35,480 bases of DNA, taken from the NCBI GenBank assembly GCA_002189035.1, contig NEEC01000152.1, positions 1 to 35,480 of the forward strand, given 5' to 3'. Each line of letters begins with the position of its first letter. The stretch's first letter is position 1. The notes below the pieces were generated by a model. The model made no database searches. It was given only the letters and a program-made list of their open reading frames with translations, and had not been told where the DNA came from. A program made the position numbers and the translations under genes. Below are positions 22,050 to 32,600 of this stretch, piece by piece. The DNA comes from Utricularia gibba. Its lineage: Eukaryota; Streptophyta; Magnoliopsida; Lamiales; Lentibulariaceae.

Positions 22050-22180
22050 TATCGCAATTTAAACAAATGCAACATTGTATTCATCGATTTGCATCCTTTT
22101 GTCCTCATGAGCCATAAAGAATCGCGGGCCCGGACCAAGTTCCTAGCGAGACTGGCCGCCACAAAACGAGAAGCTGTTCC
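22022..22180 (+). repeat. Half-monomer subunit 2 (about 157 bp), reference copy
   Basis: This runs from the second anchor in the A unit to the first anchor of the following B unit at 22181, 159 bp. The next anchors fall at 22336 and 22496, so the four spacings across one HOR are 156, 159, 155 and 160 bp. In B the same half-to-half match is seen: CGTTAATAAATACATCAC in the first half corresponds to ATTTAAACAAATGGATCA in the second, and 19 of 29 bases agree around there. Subunits 1 and 2 are far more diverged than A and B are, so this duplication is the older layer. Confidence 0.7.
22043..22048 (+). promoter_or_regulatory. CACGTG palindrome (E-box/G-box type) in the A monomer
   Basis: GTGCACGTGAT in A reads ATCACGTG on the other strand. 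It fits the general E-box/G-box core bound by bHLH and bZIP proteins, and also the RTCACRTG consensus of yeast CDEI bound by Cbf1. The site recurs in almost every monomer, including many truncated and rearranged ones. Whether anything binds it is unknown. Confidence 0.4.
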
Positions 22181-22410
22181 TTGAAAAACCATGTAGGCAA
22201 CACCGAAAACCGAACGTTAATAAATACATCACTTTCTTTGCCGGGCTACAACTTACTTTGGGCCAAGGCCTAAGCTGATCTTTTTCCGGTTCCAAGTGCA
22301 CCCAAAGACCGCCTTCTCAAGTATAAAGTAAGTTGTTGAAAAAATCATGTGGGGTGCACGTGACATCATAATTTAAACAAATGGATCATTTTTTTTAATC
22401 GATTTGCATC
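22096..22410 (+). repeat. Reference B monomer (315 bp)
   Basis: This is a full-length B unit pairing with the A unit before it to complete the 630-bp HOR. B-specific marks are the CTTTTGTCCTC head, ATCGCGGGCCCGGACC (carrying the palindrome CGGGCCCG), TTCCTAGCGAG, AGCTGTTCC, GGCAACACCG, CGTTAATAAA, TTTCTTTGCCGGGC, GGGCCAAGGCCTAAGC, GCCTTCTC, GTGACATCATAA and a T-run before AATCGAT. ApaI (GGGCCC) and StuI (AGGCCT) sites occur in B and not in canonical A. Against A there are about 40 differences, densest between monomer positions 159 and 207. Confidence 0.95.
22357..22362 (+). promoter_or_regulatory. CACGTG palindrome in the B monomer
   Basis: GTGCACGTGAC in B reads GTCACGTG on the reverse strand, so both monomer types keep the 8-base RTCACRTG pattern even though the bases just downstream differ (GATATCGC in A, GACATCAT in B). 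It is repeated about every 315 bp through the array. A binding role is not shown. Confidence 0.4.
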
Positions 22411-23670
22411 CAGTTGACCTCATGAGCCATACAGAATCGGGGTCAAGGACCAAGTTCCCAGCGAGACTGGCCGCCACAAAACGAGAAGCGGTTCCTTGAA
22501 AAACCATGTAGGCAGCCCCCGAAAACCGAACGATAATAAATACATCACTTTATTTGCCGGACTACAACTAACTCTCGGTGCAAGCCAAACCTTACCTTTG
22601 TCCCGTTCCAGGTGCACCCAAAGACCGCCTGCTCAAGTATAAAGTAAGTTGTTGAAAAAATCATGTGGGGTGCACGTGATATCGCAATTTAAACAAATGC
22701 AACATTGTATTCATCGATTTGCATCCTTTGTCCTCATGAGCCATAAAGAATCGCGGGCCCGGACCAAGTTCCTAGCGAGACTGGCCGCCACAAAACGAGA
22801 AGCTGTTCCTTGAAAAACCATGTAGGCAACACCGAAAACCGAACGTTAATAAATACATCACTTTCTTTGCCGGGCTACAACTTACTTTGGGCCAAGGCCT
22901 AAGCTGATCTTTTTTCCGGTTCCAAGTGCACCCAAAGACCGCCTTCTCAAGTATAAAGTAAGTTGTTGAAAAAATCATGTGGGGTGCACGTGACATCATA
23001 ATTTAAACAAATGGATCATTTTTTTTAATCGATTTGCATCCAGTTGACCTCATGAGCCATACAGAATCGGGGTCAAGGACCAAGTTCCCAGCGAGACTGG
23101 CCGCCACAAAACGAGAAGCGGTTCCTCGAAAAACCATGTAGGCAGCCCCCGAAAACCGAACGATAATAAATACATCACTTTATTTGCCGGACTACAACTA
23201 ACTCTCGGTGCAAGCCAAACCTTACCTTTGTCCCGTTCCAGGTGCACCCAAAGACCGCCTGCTCAAGTATAAAGTAAGTTGTTGAAAAAATCATGTGGGG
23301 TGCACGTGATATCGCAATTTAAACAAATGCAACATTGTATTCATCGATTTGCATCCTTTTGTCCTCATGAGCCATAAAGAATCGCGGGCCCGGACCAAGT
23401 TCCTAGCGAGACTGGCCGCCACAAAACGAGAAGCTGTTCCTTGAAAAACCATGTAGGCAACACCGAAAACCGAACGTTAATAAATACATCACTTTCTTTG
23501 CCGGGCTACAACTTACTTTGGGCCAAGGCCTAAGCTGATCTTTTTCCGGTTCCAAGTGCACCCAAAGACCGCCTTCTCAAGTATAAAGTAAGTTGTTGAA
23601 AAAATCATGTGGGGTGCACGTGACATCATAATTTAAACAAATGGATCATTTTTTTTAATCGATTTGCATC

Positions 23671-24766
23671 CAGTTGACCTCATGAGCCATACAGAATCGG
23701 GGTCAAGGACCAAGTTCCCAGCGAGACTGGCCGCCACAAAACGAGAAGCGGTTCCTTGAAAAACCATGTAGGCAGCCCCGAAAACCGAACGATAATAAAC
23801 ATCACTTTATTTGCCGGACTACAACTAACTTCGGGCAAGCCAAACCTACCTTTTCCGTTCCAGGTGCCCCAAAGACCGCCTCTCAAGTATAAAGTAAGTT
23901 GTTGAAAAAATCATGTGGGGTGCACGTGATATCGCAATTTAAACAAATGCAACATTGTATTCATCGATTTGCATCCTTTTGTCCTCATGAGCCATAAAGA
24001 ATCGCGGCCCGGACCAAGTTCCTAGCGAGACTGGCCGCCACAAAACGAGAAGCTGTTCCTTGAAAAACCATGTAGGCAACACCGAAAACCGAACGTTAAT
24101 AAATACATCACTTTCTTTGCCGGGCTACAACTTACTTTGGGCCAAGGCCTAAGCTGATCTTTTTCCGGTTCCAAGTGCACCCAAAGACCGCCTTCTCAAG
24201 TATAAAGTAAGTTGTTGAAAAAATCATGTGGGGTGCACGTGACATCATAATTTAAACAAATGGATCATTTTTTTAATCGATTTGCATCCAGTTGACCTCA
24301 TGAGCCATACAGAATCGGGTCAAGGACCAAGTTCCCAGCGAGACTGGCCGCCACAAAACGAGAAGCGGTTCCTTGAAAAACCATGTAGGCAGCCCCGAAA
24401 ACCGAACGATAATAAATACATCACTTTATTTGCCGGACTACAACTACTCTCGTGCAAGCCAAACCTTACCTTTGTCCCGTTCCAGGTGCACCCAAAGACC
24501 GCCTGCTCAAGTATAAAGTAAGTTGTTGAAAAAATCATGTGGGGTGCACGTGATATCGCAATTTAAACAAATGCAACATTGTATTCATCGATTTGCATCC
24601 TTTTGTCCTCATGAGCCATAAAGAATCGCGGGCCCGGACCAAGTTCCTAGCGAGACTGGCCGCCACAAAACGAGAAGCTGTTCCTTGAAAAACATGTAGG
24701 CAACACCGAAAACCGAACGTTAATAAATACATCACTTTCTTTGCCGGGCTACAACTTACTTTGGGC
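23671..24766 (+). repeat. Regular A/B block
   Basis: Starts are A 23671 (305 bp), B 23976 (313 bp), A 24289 (311 bp) and B 24600. The last B runs to ACTTACTTTGGGC, where a shuffled insertion begins. Confidence 0.92.
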
Positions 24767-24890
24767 AACACATAAAAACGAAAAGGACCGAACGTTGGCA
24801 CATAAATACAAGTCACGTTTCTTTGCAACGTATTCATCGGCATCCTTTTGTCCTCATGAGCCATACTTACTTTGGGAGCCAAGAACGCAT
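24767..24890 (+). repeat. Shuffled insertion inside a B monomer
   Basis: The B begun at 24600 is 469 bp because about 124 extra bases sit between ACTTTGGGC and a second ATCACTTTCTTTGCC. The insert contains loosely repeated B pieces (ACATAAAAACGAAAAGGACC, GTATTCATCGGCATCC, TTTGTCCTCATGAGCCATAC). It resembles a partial internal duplication with heavy change, or misaligned consensus. No target-site duplication or transposon end is visible. Confidence 0.65.
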
Positions 24891-26302
24891 CACTTTCTTT
24901 GCCGGGCTACAACTTACTTTGGGCAAGCCTAAGCTGATCTTTTTCCGGTTCCAAGTGCACCCAAGACCGCCTTCTCAAGTATAAAGTATGTTGTTAAAAA
25001 AATCATGTGGGGTGCACGTGACATCGTAATTTAAACAAATGCATCATTTTTTTTAATCGATTTGCATCCAGTTGACCTCATGAGCCATACAGAATCGGGG
25101 TCAAGGACCAAGTTCCCAGCGAGACTGGCCGCCACAAAACGAGAAGCGGTTCCTTGAAAAACCATGTAGGCAGCCCCGAAAACCGAACGATAATAAATAC
25201 ATCACTTTATTTGCCGGACTACAACTAAGGGCAAGCCAAACCTTACCTTTTGTCCGTTCCAGTGCACCCAAAGACCGCCTGCTCAAGTATAAAGTAAGTT
25301 GTTGAAAAAATCATGTGGGGTGCACGTGATATCGCAATTTAAACAAATGCAACATTGTATTCATCGATTTGCATCCTTTTGTCCTCATGAGCCATAAAGA
25401 ATCGCGGGCCCGGACCAAGTTCCTAGCGAGACTGGCCGCCACAAACGAGAAGCTGTTCCTTGAAAAACCATGTAGGCAACACCGAAAACCGAACGTTAAT
25501 AAATACATCACTTTCTTTGCCGGGCTACAACTTACTTTGGCCAAGGCCTAAGCTGATCTTTTCCCGGTTCCAAGTGCCCCAAGACCGCCTTCTCAAGTAT
25601 AAAGTAAGTTGTTGAAAAAATCATGTGGGGTGCACGTGACATCGTAATTTAAACAAATGGATCATTTTTTTTAATCGATTTGCATCCAGTTGACCTCATG
25701 AGCCATACAGAATCGGGGTCAAGGACCAAGTTCCCAGCGAGACTGGCCGCCACAAAACGAGAAGCGGTTCCTTGAAAAACCATGTAGGCAGCCCCCGAAA
25801 ACCGAACGATAATAAATACATCACTTTATTTGCCGGACTACAACTTACTTTGGGCAAGCCTAAGCTGACCTTTTTCCGTTCCAAGTGCACCCAAGACCGC
25901 CTGCTCAAGTATAAAGTAAGTTGTTGAAAAAAATCATGTGGGGTGCACGTGATATCGCAATTTAAACAAATGCAACATTGTATTCATCGATTTGCATCCT
26001 TTTGTCCTCATGAGCCATAAAGAATCCGGACCAAGTTCCTAGCGAGACTGGCCGCCACAAAACGAGAAGCTGTTCCTTGAAAAACCATGTAGGCAACACC
26101 GAAAACCGAACGTTAATAAATACATCACTTTCTTTGCCGGGCTACAACTTACTTTGGGCCAAGGCCTAAGCTGACCTTTTTCCGGTTCCAAGTGCCCCAA
26201 GACCGCCTCCTCATGTATAAAGTATGTTGTTAAAAAATCATGTGGGGTGCACGTGACATCGTAATTTAAACAAATGCATCATTTTTTTAATCGATTTGCA
26301 TC
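24891..26302 (+). repeat. Regular A/B block with B-like segments in A
   Basis: After the end of the extended B, starts are A 25069, B 25376, A 25687 and B 25999. The A at 25687 has B-type CAACTTACTTTGGGC and CTAAGCTGACC within an A frame. The B tails at 25010-25068 and 26205-26302 are the third variant (GACATCGTAATTT, AAATGCATCATT). Confidence 0.92.
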
Positions 26303-27224
26303 CAGTTGACCTCATGAGCCATACAGAATCGGGTCAAGGACCAAGTTCCCAGCGAGACTGGCCGCCACAAAACGAGAAGCTGTTCCTTGAAAAACCATGT
26401 AGGCAACACCGAAAACCGAACGTTAATAAATACATCACTTTCTTTGCCGGGCTACAACTTACTTTGGGCAAGCCTAAGCTGATCTTTTTCCGTTCCAAGT
26501 GCACCCAAAGACCGCCTCCTCAAGTATAAAGTAAGTTGTTGAAAAAATCATGTGGGGTGCACGTGACATCAATTTAAACAAATGCATTTTTTTTAATCGA
26601 TTTGCATCCAGTTGACCTCATGAGCCATAAGAATCGGGGACCAAGTTCCCAGCGAGACTGGCCGCCACAAAACGAGAAGCTGTTCCTTGAAAAACCATGT
26701 AGGCAACCCCGAAAACCGAACGTTAATAAATACATCACTTTCTTTGCCGGCTACAACTTACTTTGGGCCAAGGCCTAAGCTGATCTTTTTCCGGTTCCAA
26801 GTGCCCCCCAAGACCGCCTCCTCAGTATAAAGTAGTTGTTAAAAAAATCATGTGGGTGCACGTGACATCGCAATTTAAACAAATGCAATCATTTTTTTTA
26901 ATCGATTTGCATCCTTTTGACCTCATGAGCCATAAGAATCGGGTCAAGGACCAAGTTCCCAGCGAGACTGGCCGCCACAAAACGAGAAGCGTTCCTTGAA
27001 AAACCATGTAGGCAACACCGAAAACCGAACGTTAATAAATACATCACTTTCTTTGCCGGGCTACAACTTACTTTGGGCCAAGGCCTAAGCTGACCTTTTC
27101 CGGTTCCAAGTGCACCCAAAGACCGCCTCCTCAAGTATAAAGTAAGTTGTTGAAAAAATCATGTGGGGTGCACGTGACATCATAATTTAAACAAATGCAT
27201 CATTTTTTTTAATCGATTTGCATC
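26303..27224 (+). repeat. Three consecutive A-head/B-body hybrid monomers
   Basis: Starts are 26303, 26609 and 26914, spaced 306, 305 and 311 bp. The first two have an A head (CAGTTGACCTC, CCCAGCGAG) and then a B body (AGCTGTTCC, CGTTAATAAA, TTTCTTTGCCGG, CTAAGCTGA). The third has a mixed head (CTTTTGACCTC) with GGGTCAAGGACC and GGCAACACCG. Normal A/B alternation is absent here, so the local repeat period is a single monomer of about 306 bp. Confidence 0.85.
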
Positions 27225-29090
27225 CAGTTGACCTCATGAGCCATACAGAATCGGGTCAAGGACCAAGTTCCCAGCGAGACTGGCCGCCACAAAACGAGAA
27301 GCGGTTCCTTGAAAAACCATGTAGGCAGCCCCGAAAACCGAACGATAATAAATACATCACTTTATTTGCCGGACTACAACTAACTTTGGGCAAGCCTAAG
27401 CTACCTTTTTCCGTTCCAAGTGCCCCCAAGACCGCCTCTCAAGTATAAAGTAAGTTGTTAAAAAAATCATGTGGGGTGCACGTGATATCGCAATTTAAAC
27501 AAATGCACATTTTTTTCATCGATTTGCATCCTTTTGTCCTCATGAGCCATAAAGAATCGGGCCCGGACCAAGTTCCTAGCGAGACTGGCCGCCACAAAAC
27601 GAGAAGCTGTTCCTTGAAAAACCATGTAGGCAACACCGAAAACCGAACGTTAATAAATACATCACTTTCTTTGCCGGGCTACAACTTACTTTGGGCCAAG
27701 GCCTAAGCTGATCTTTTTCCGGTTCCAAGTGCACCCAAAGACCGCCTTCTCAAGTATAAAGTAAGTTGTTGAAAAAATCATGTGGGGTGCACGTGACATC
27801 ATAATTTAAACAAATGGATCATTTTTTTTAATCGATTTGCATCCAGTTGACCTCATGAGCCATACAGAATCGGGGTCAAGGACCAAGTTCCCAGCGAGAC
27901 TGGCCGCCACAAAACGAGAAGCGGTTCCTTGAAAAACCATGTAGGCAGCCCCGAAAACCGAACGATAATAATACATCACTTATTTGCCGGACTACAACTA
28001 ACTCTCGGCAAGCCAAACCTTACTTTGTCCGTTCCAGGTGCACCCAAAGACCGCCTCTCAAGTATAAAGTAAGTTGTTGAAAAAATCATGTGGGGTGCAC
28101 GTGATATCGTAATTTAAACAAATGCAACATTGTATTCATCGATTTGCATCCTTTTGTCTCATGAGCCATAAAGAATCGCGGGCCCGGACCAAGTTCCTAG
28201 CGAGACTGGCCGCCACAAAACGAGAAGCTGTTCCTTGAAAAACCATGTAGGCAACACCGAAAACCGAACGTTAATAAATACATCACTTTCTTTGCCGGGC
28301 TACAACTTACTTTGGGCAAGGCCTAAGCTGATCTTTTTCCGGTTCCAAGTGCACCCAAAGACCGCCTTCTCAAGTATAAAGTAAGTTGTTGAAAAATCAT
28401 GTGGGGTGCACGTGACATCATAATTTAAACAAATGGATCATTTTTTTTAATCGATTTGCATCCAGTTGACCTCATGAGCCATACAGAATCGGGGTCAAGG
28501 ACCAAGTTCCAGCGAGACTGGCCGCCACAAAACGAGAAGCGGTTCCTTGAAAAACCATGTAGGCAGCCCCCGAAAACCGAACGATAATAAATACATCACT
28601 TTATTTGCCGGACTACAACTAACTCTCGGTGCAAGCCAAACTTACCTTTGTCCGGTTCCAGGTGCACCCAAAGACCGCCTGCTCAAGTATAAAGTAAGTT
28701 GTTGAAAAAATCATGTGGGGTGCACGTGATATCGCAATTTAAACAAATGCAACATTGTATTCATCGATTTGCATCCTTTTGTCCTCATGAGCCATAAAGA
28801 ATCGCGGGCCGGACCAAGTTCCTAGCGAGACTGGCCGCCACAAAACGAGAAGCTGTTCCTTGAAAAACCATGTAGGCAACACCGAAAACCGAACGTTAAT
28901 AAATACATCACTTTCTTTGCCGGGCTACAACTTACTTTGGGCCAAGGCCTAAGCTGATCTTTTTCCGGTTCCAAGTGCACCCAAAGACCGCCTTCTCAAG
29001 TATAAAAGTAAGTTGTTGAAAAAATCATGTGGGGTGCACGTGACATCATAATTTAAACAAATGGATCATTTTTTTTAATCGATTTGCATC
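27225..29090 (+). repeat. Regular A/B block
   Basis: Starts are A 27225, B 27531, A 27844, B 28151, A 28463 and B 28776, with spacings of 306-315 bp. The A at 27225 carries B-like CTAACTTTGGGCAAGCC and CCTAAGCT in its variable segment; the others are reference-like apart from small losses. Confidence 0.93.
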
Positions 29091-29692
29091 CAGTTGACCT
29101 CATGAGCCATACAGAATCGGGGTCAGGACCAAGTTCCCAGCGAGACTGGCCGCCACAAACGAGAAGCGGTTCCTTGAAAAACCATGTAGGCAGCCCCCGA
29201 AAACCGAACGATAATAAATACATCACTTTATTTGCCGGACTACAACTTACTTTGGCAAGGCCTAAGCTGACCTTTTTCCGGTTCCAAGTGCCCCCAAGAC
29301 CGCCTCTCATGTATAAAGTAAGTTGTTAAAAAAATGTGGGGTGCACGTGACATCGTAATTTAAACAAATGCATCATTTTTTTTAATCGATTTGCATCCGT
29401 TGACCTCATGAGCCATACAGAATCGGGGTCAAGGACCAAGTTCCGCGAGACTGGCCGCCACAAACGAGAAGCGGTTCCTTGAAAAACCATGTAGGCACCC
29501 CCGAAAACCGAACGATAATAATACATCACTTTATTTGCCGGACTACAACGGGCAAGCCAAACCTTACCTTTTCCGTTCGTGCACCCAAAGACCGCCTGCT
29601 CAAGTATAAAGTAAGTTGTTGAAAAAATCATGTGGGGTGCACGTGATATCGCAATTTAAACAAATGCAACATTGTATTCATCGATTTGCATC
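29091..29692 (+). repeat. Two adjacent A-headed monomers
   Basis: A 29091 (307 bp) is followed by another A-headed unit at 29398 (295 bp) with no B between. The first has an A body, a B-like variable segment and the third-variant tail, so it is itself an A/B hybrid; the second is A throughout with several small losses. This fits a crossover that removed about one monomer from the HOR register. Confidence 0.85.
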
Positions 29693-32600
29693 CTTTTGTC
29701 CTCATGAGCCATAAAGAATCGCGGGCCACCAAGTTCCTAGCGAGACTGGCCGCCACAAAACGAGAAGCTGTTCCTTGAAAAACCATGTAGGCAACACCGA
29801 AAACCGAACGTTAATAAATACATCACTTTCTTTGCCGGGCTACAACTTACTTTGGGCCAAGGCCTAAGCTGATCTTTTTCCGGTTCCAAGTGCACCAAAG
29901 ACGCCTTCTCAAGTATAAAGTAAGTTGTTGAAAAAATCATGTGGGGTGCACGTGACATCATAATTTAAACAAATGGATCATTTTTTTTAATCGATTTGCA
30001 TCCAGTTGACCTCATGAGCCATACAGAATCGGGGTCAAGGACCAAGTTCCAGCGAGACTGGCCGCCAAAAACGAGAAGCGGTTCCTTGAAAACCATGTAG
30101 GCAGCCCCCGAAAACCGAACGATAATAAATACATCACTTTATTTGCCGGACTACAACTTACTTTGGGCAAGGCCAAGCTGACCTTTCCGGTCCAAGTGCC
30201 CCCAAGACCGCCTCCTCAAGTATAAAGTAAGTTGTTAAAAAATCATGTGGGGTGCACGTGATATCGCAATTTAAACAAATGCATCATTTTTTTTAATCGA
30301 TTTGCATCCTTTGTCCTCATGAGCCATAAAGAATCGCGGGCCCGGACCAAGTTCCTAGCGAGACTGGCCGCCACAAAACGAGAAGCTGTTCCTTGAAAAA
30401 CCATGTAGGCAACACCGAAAACCGAACGTTAATAAATACATCACTTTCTTTGCCGGGCTACAACTTACTTTGGGCAAGGCCTAAGCTGATCTTTTTCCGG
30501 TTCCAAGTGCCCCCAAGACCGCCTTCTCAAGTATAAAGTATGTTGTTAAAAAATCATGTGGGGTGCACGTGACATCGTAATTTAAACAAATGCATCATTT
30601 TTTTTAATCGATTTGCATCCAGTTGACCTCATGAGCCATACAGAATCGGGGTCAAGGACCAAGTTCCCAGCGAGACTGGCCGCCACAAAACGAGAAGCGG
30701 TTCCTTGAAAAACCATGTAGGCAGCCCCCGAAAACCGAACGATAATAAATACATCACTTTATTTGCCGGACTACAACTACTTTGGCCAAGCCAAGCTTAC
30801 CTTTTTCCGTTCCAGTGCCCCCAAAGACCGCCTCCTCAAGTATAAAGTAAGTTGTTGAAAAAATCATGTGGGGTGCACGTGATATCGTAATTTAAACAAA
30901 TGCATCATTTTTTTTAATCGATTTGCATCCTTTTGTCCTCATGAGCCATAAAGAATCGCGGGCCCGGACCAAGTTCCTAGCGAGACTGGCCGCCACAAAA
31001 CGAGAAGCTGTTCCTTGAAAAACCATGTAGGCAACACCGAAAACCGAACGTTAATAAATACATCACTTTTTTGCCGGGCTACAACTTACTTTGGGCCAAG
31101 GCCTAAGCTGATCTTTTTCCGGTTCCAAGTGCACCCAAAGACCGCCTTCTCAAGTATAAAGTAAGTTGTTGAAAAAATCATGTGGGGTGCACGTGACATC
31201 ATAATTTAAACAAATGGATCATTTTTTTTAATCGATTTGCATCCAGTTGACCTCATGAGCCATACAGAATCGGGGTCAAGGACCAAGTTCCCAGCGAGAC
31301 TGGCCGCCACAAAGAGAAGCGGTTCCTTGAAAAACCATGTAGGCAGCCCCCGAAAACCGAACGATAATAAATACATCACTTTATTTGCCGGACTACAACT
31401 AACTCTCGTGCAAGCCAAACCTTACCTTTGTCCCGTTCCAGGTGCACCCAAAAGACGCCGCTCAAGTATAAAGTAAGTTGTTGAAAAAATCATGTGGGGT
31501 GCACGTGATATCGCAATTTAAACAAATGCAACATTGTATTCATCGATTTGCATCCTTTTGTCCTCATGAGCCATAAAGAATCGCGGGCCCGGACCAAGTT
31601 CCTAGCGAGACTGGCCGCCACAAAACGAGAAGCTGTTCCTTGAAAAAACCATGTAGGCAACACCGAAAACCGAACGTTAATAAATACATCACTTTCTTTG
31701 CCGGGCTACAACTTACTTTGGGCCAAGGCCTAAGCTGATCTTTTTCCGGTTCCAAGTGCACCCAAAGACGCCTTCTCAAGTATAATAAGTTGTTGAAAAA
31801 ATCATGTGGGGTGCACGTGACATCATAATTTAAACAAATGGATCATTTTTTTTAATCGATTTGCATCCAGTTGACCTCATGAGCCATACAGAATCGGGGT
31901 CAAGGACCAAGTTCCCAGCGAGACTGGCCGCCACAAAACGAGAAGCGGTTCCTTGAAAAACCATGTAGGCAGCCCCCGAAAACCGAACGATAATAATACA
32001 TCACTTATTTGCCGGACTACAACTAACTCTCGATGCAAGCCAAACCTTACTTTGTCCGTTCCAGGTGCACCCAAAGACCGCCTTCTCAAGTATAAAGTAA
32101 GTTGTTGAAAAAATCATGTGGGGTGCACGTGATATCGCAATTTAAACAATGCAACATTGTATTCATCGATTTGCATCCTTTTGTCCTCATGAGCCATAAA
32201 GAATCGCGGGCCCGGACCAAGTTCCTAGCGAGACTGGCCGCCACAAAACGAGAAGCTGTTCCTTGAAAAACCATGTAGGCAACACGAAAACCGAACGTTA
32301 ATAAATACATCACTTTCTTTGCCGGGCTACAACTTACTTTGGGCCAAGGCCTAAGCTGATCTTTTTCCGGTTCCAAGTGCACCCAAAGACCGCCTTCTCA
32401 AGTATAAAGTAAGTTGTTGAAAAAATCATGTGGGGTGCACGTGACATCATAATTTAAACAAATGGATCATTTTTTTTAATCGATTTGCATCCAGTTGACC
32501 TCATGAGCCATACAGAATCGGGGTCAAGGACCAAGTTCCAGCGAGACTGGCCGCCAAAACGAGAAGCGGTTCCTTGAAAAACCATGTAGGCAGCCCCCGA

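Larger units (their letters stand above)
21781..22095 (+). repeat. Reference A monomer (315 bp)
   Basis: This is a full-length A unit in the most regular part of the array; the A unit at 22411-22725 appears identical by eye. A-specific marks are the CAGTTGACCTC head, CATACAGAATCGGGGTCAAG, AGCGGTTCC, GGCAGCCCCCG, CGATAATAAA, TTTATTTGCCGGAC, CTCTCGGTGCAAGCC, GCCTGCTC and GTGATATCGC. The last contains an EcoRV site (GATATC) that canonical B lacks. Hand-counted composition is 81 C and 64 G of 315 (46% GC), with 15 CpG. The length is divisible by three, but each forward frame meets stops within a monomer, so it is not coding. Confidence 0.95.
21466..23670 (+). repeat. Homogenised core: seven consecutive 315-bp monomers
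   Basis: Starts are B 21466, A 21781, B 22096, A 22411, B 22726, A 23041 and B 23356, exactly 315 bp apart (2205 bp in total). By eye copies of the same type are almost identical. The exceptions I saw are compensating one-T changes in the B at 22726 (CATCCTTTGTCC and CTTTTTTCCGG) and a T-to-C at 23127 in the A at 23041. This stretch best represents the family consensus and suggests very recent amplification or conversion. Confidence 0.95.

Noticed and set aside
22126-22131. GGGCCC/CGGGCCCG palindrome in B as a hairpin or regulatory element
   Set aside because: It is short, absent from A, and lost in many B copies without affecting the rest of the unit; it is useful only as a B-type marker.
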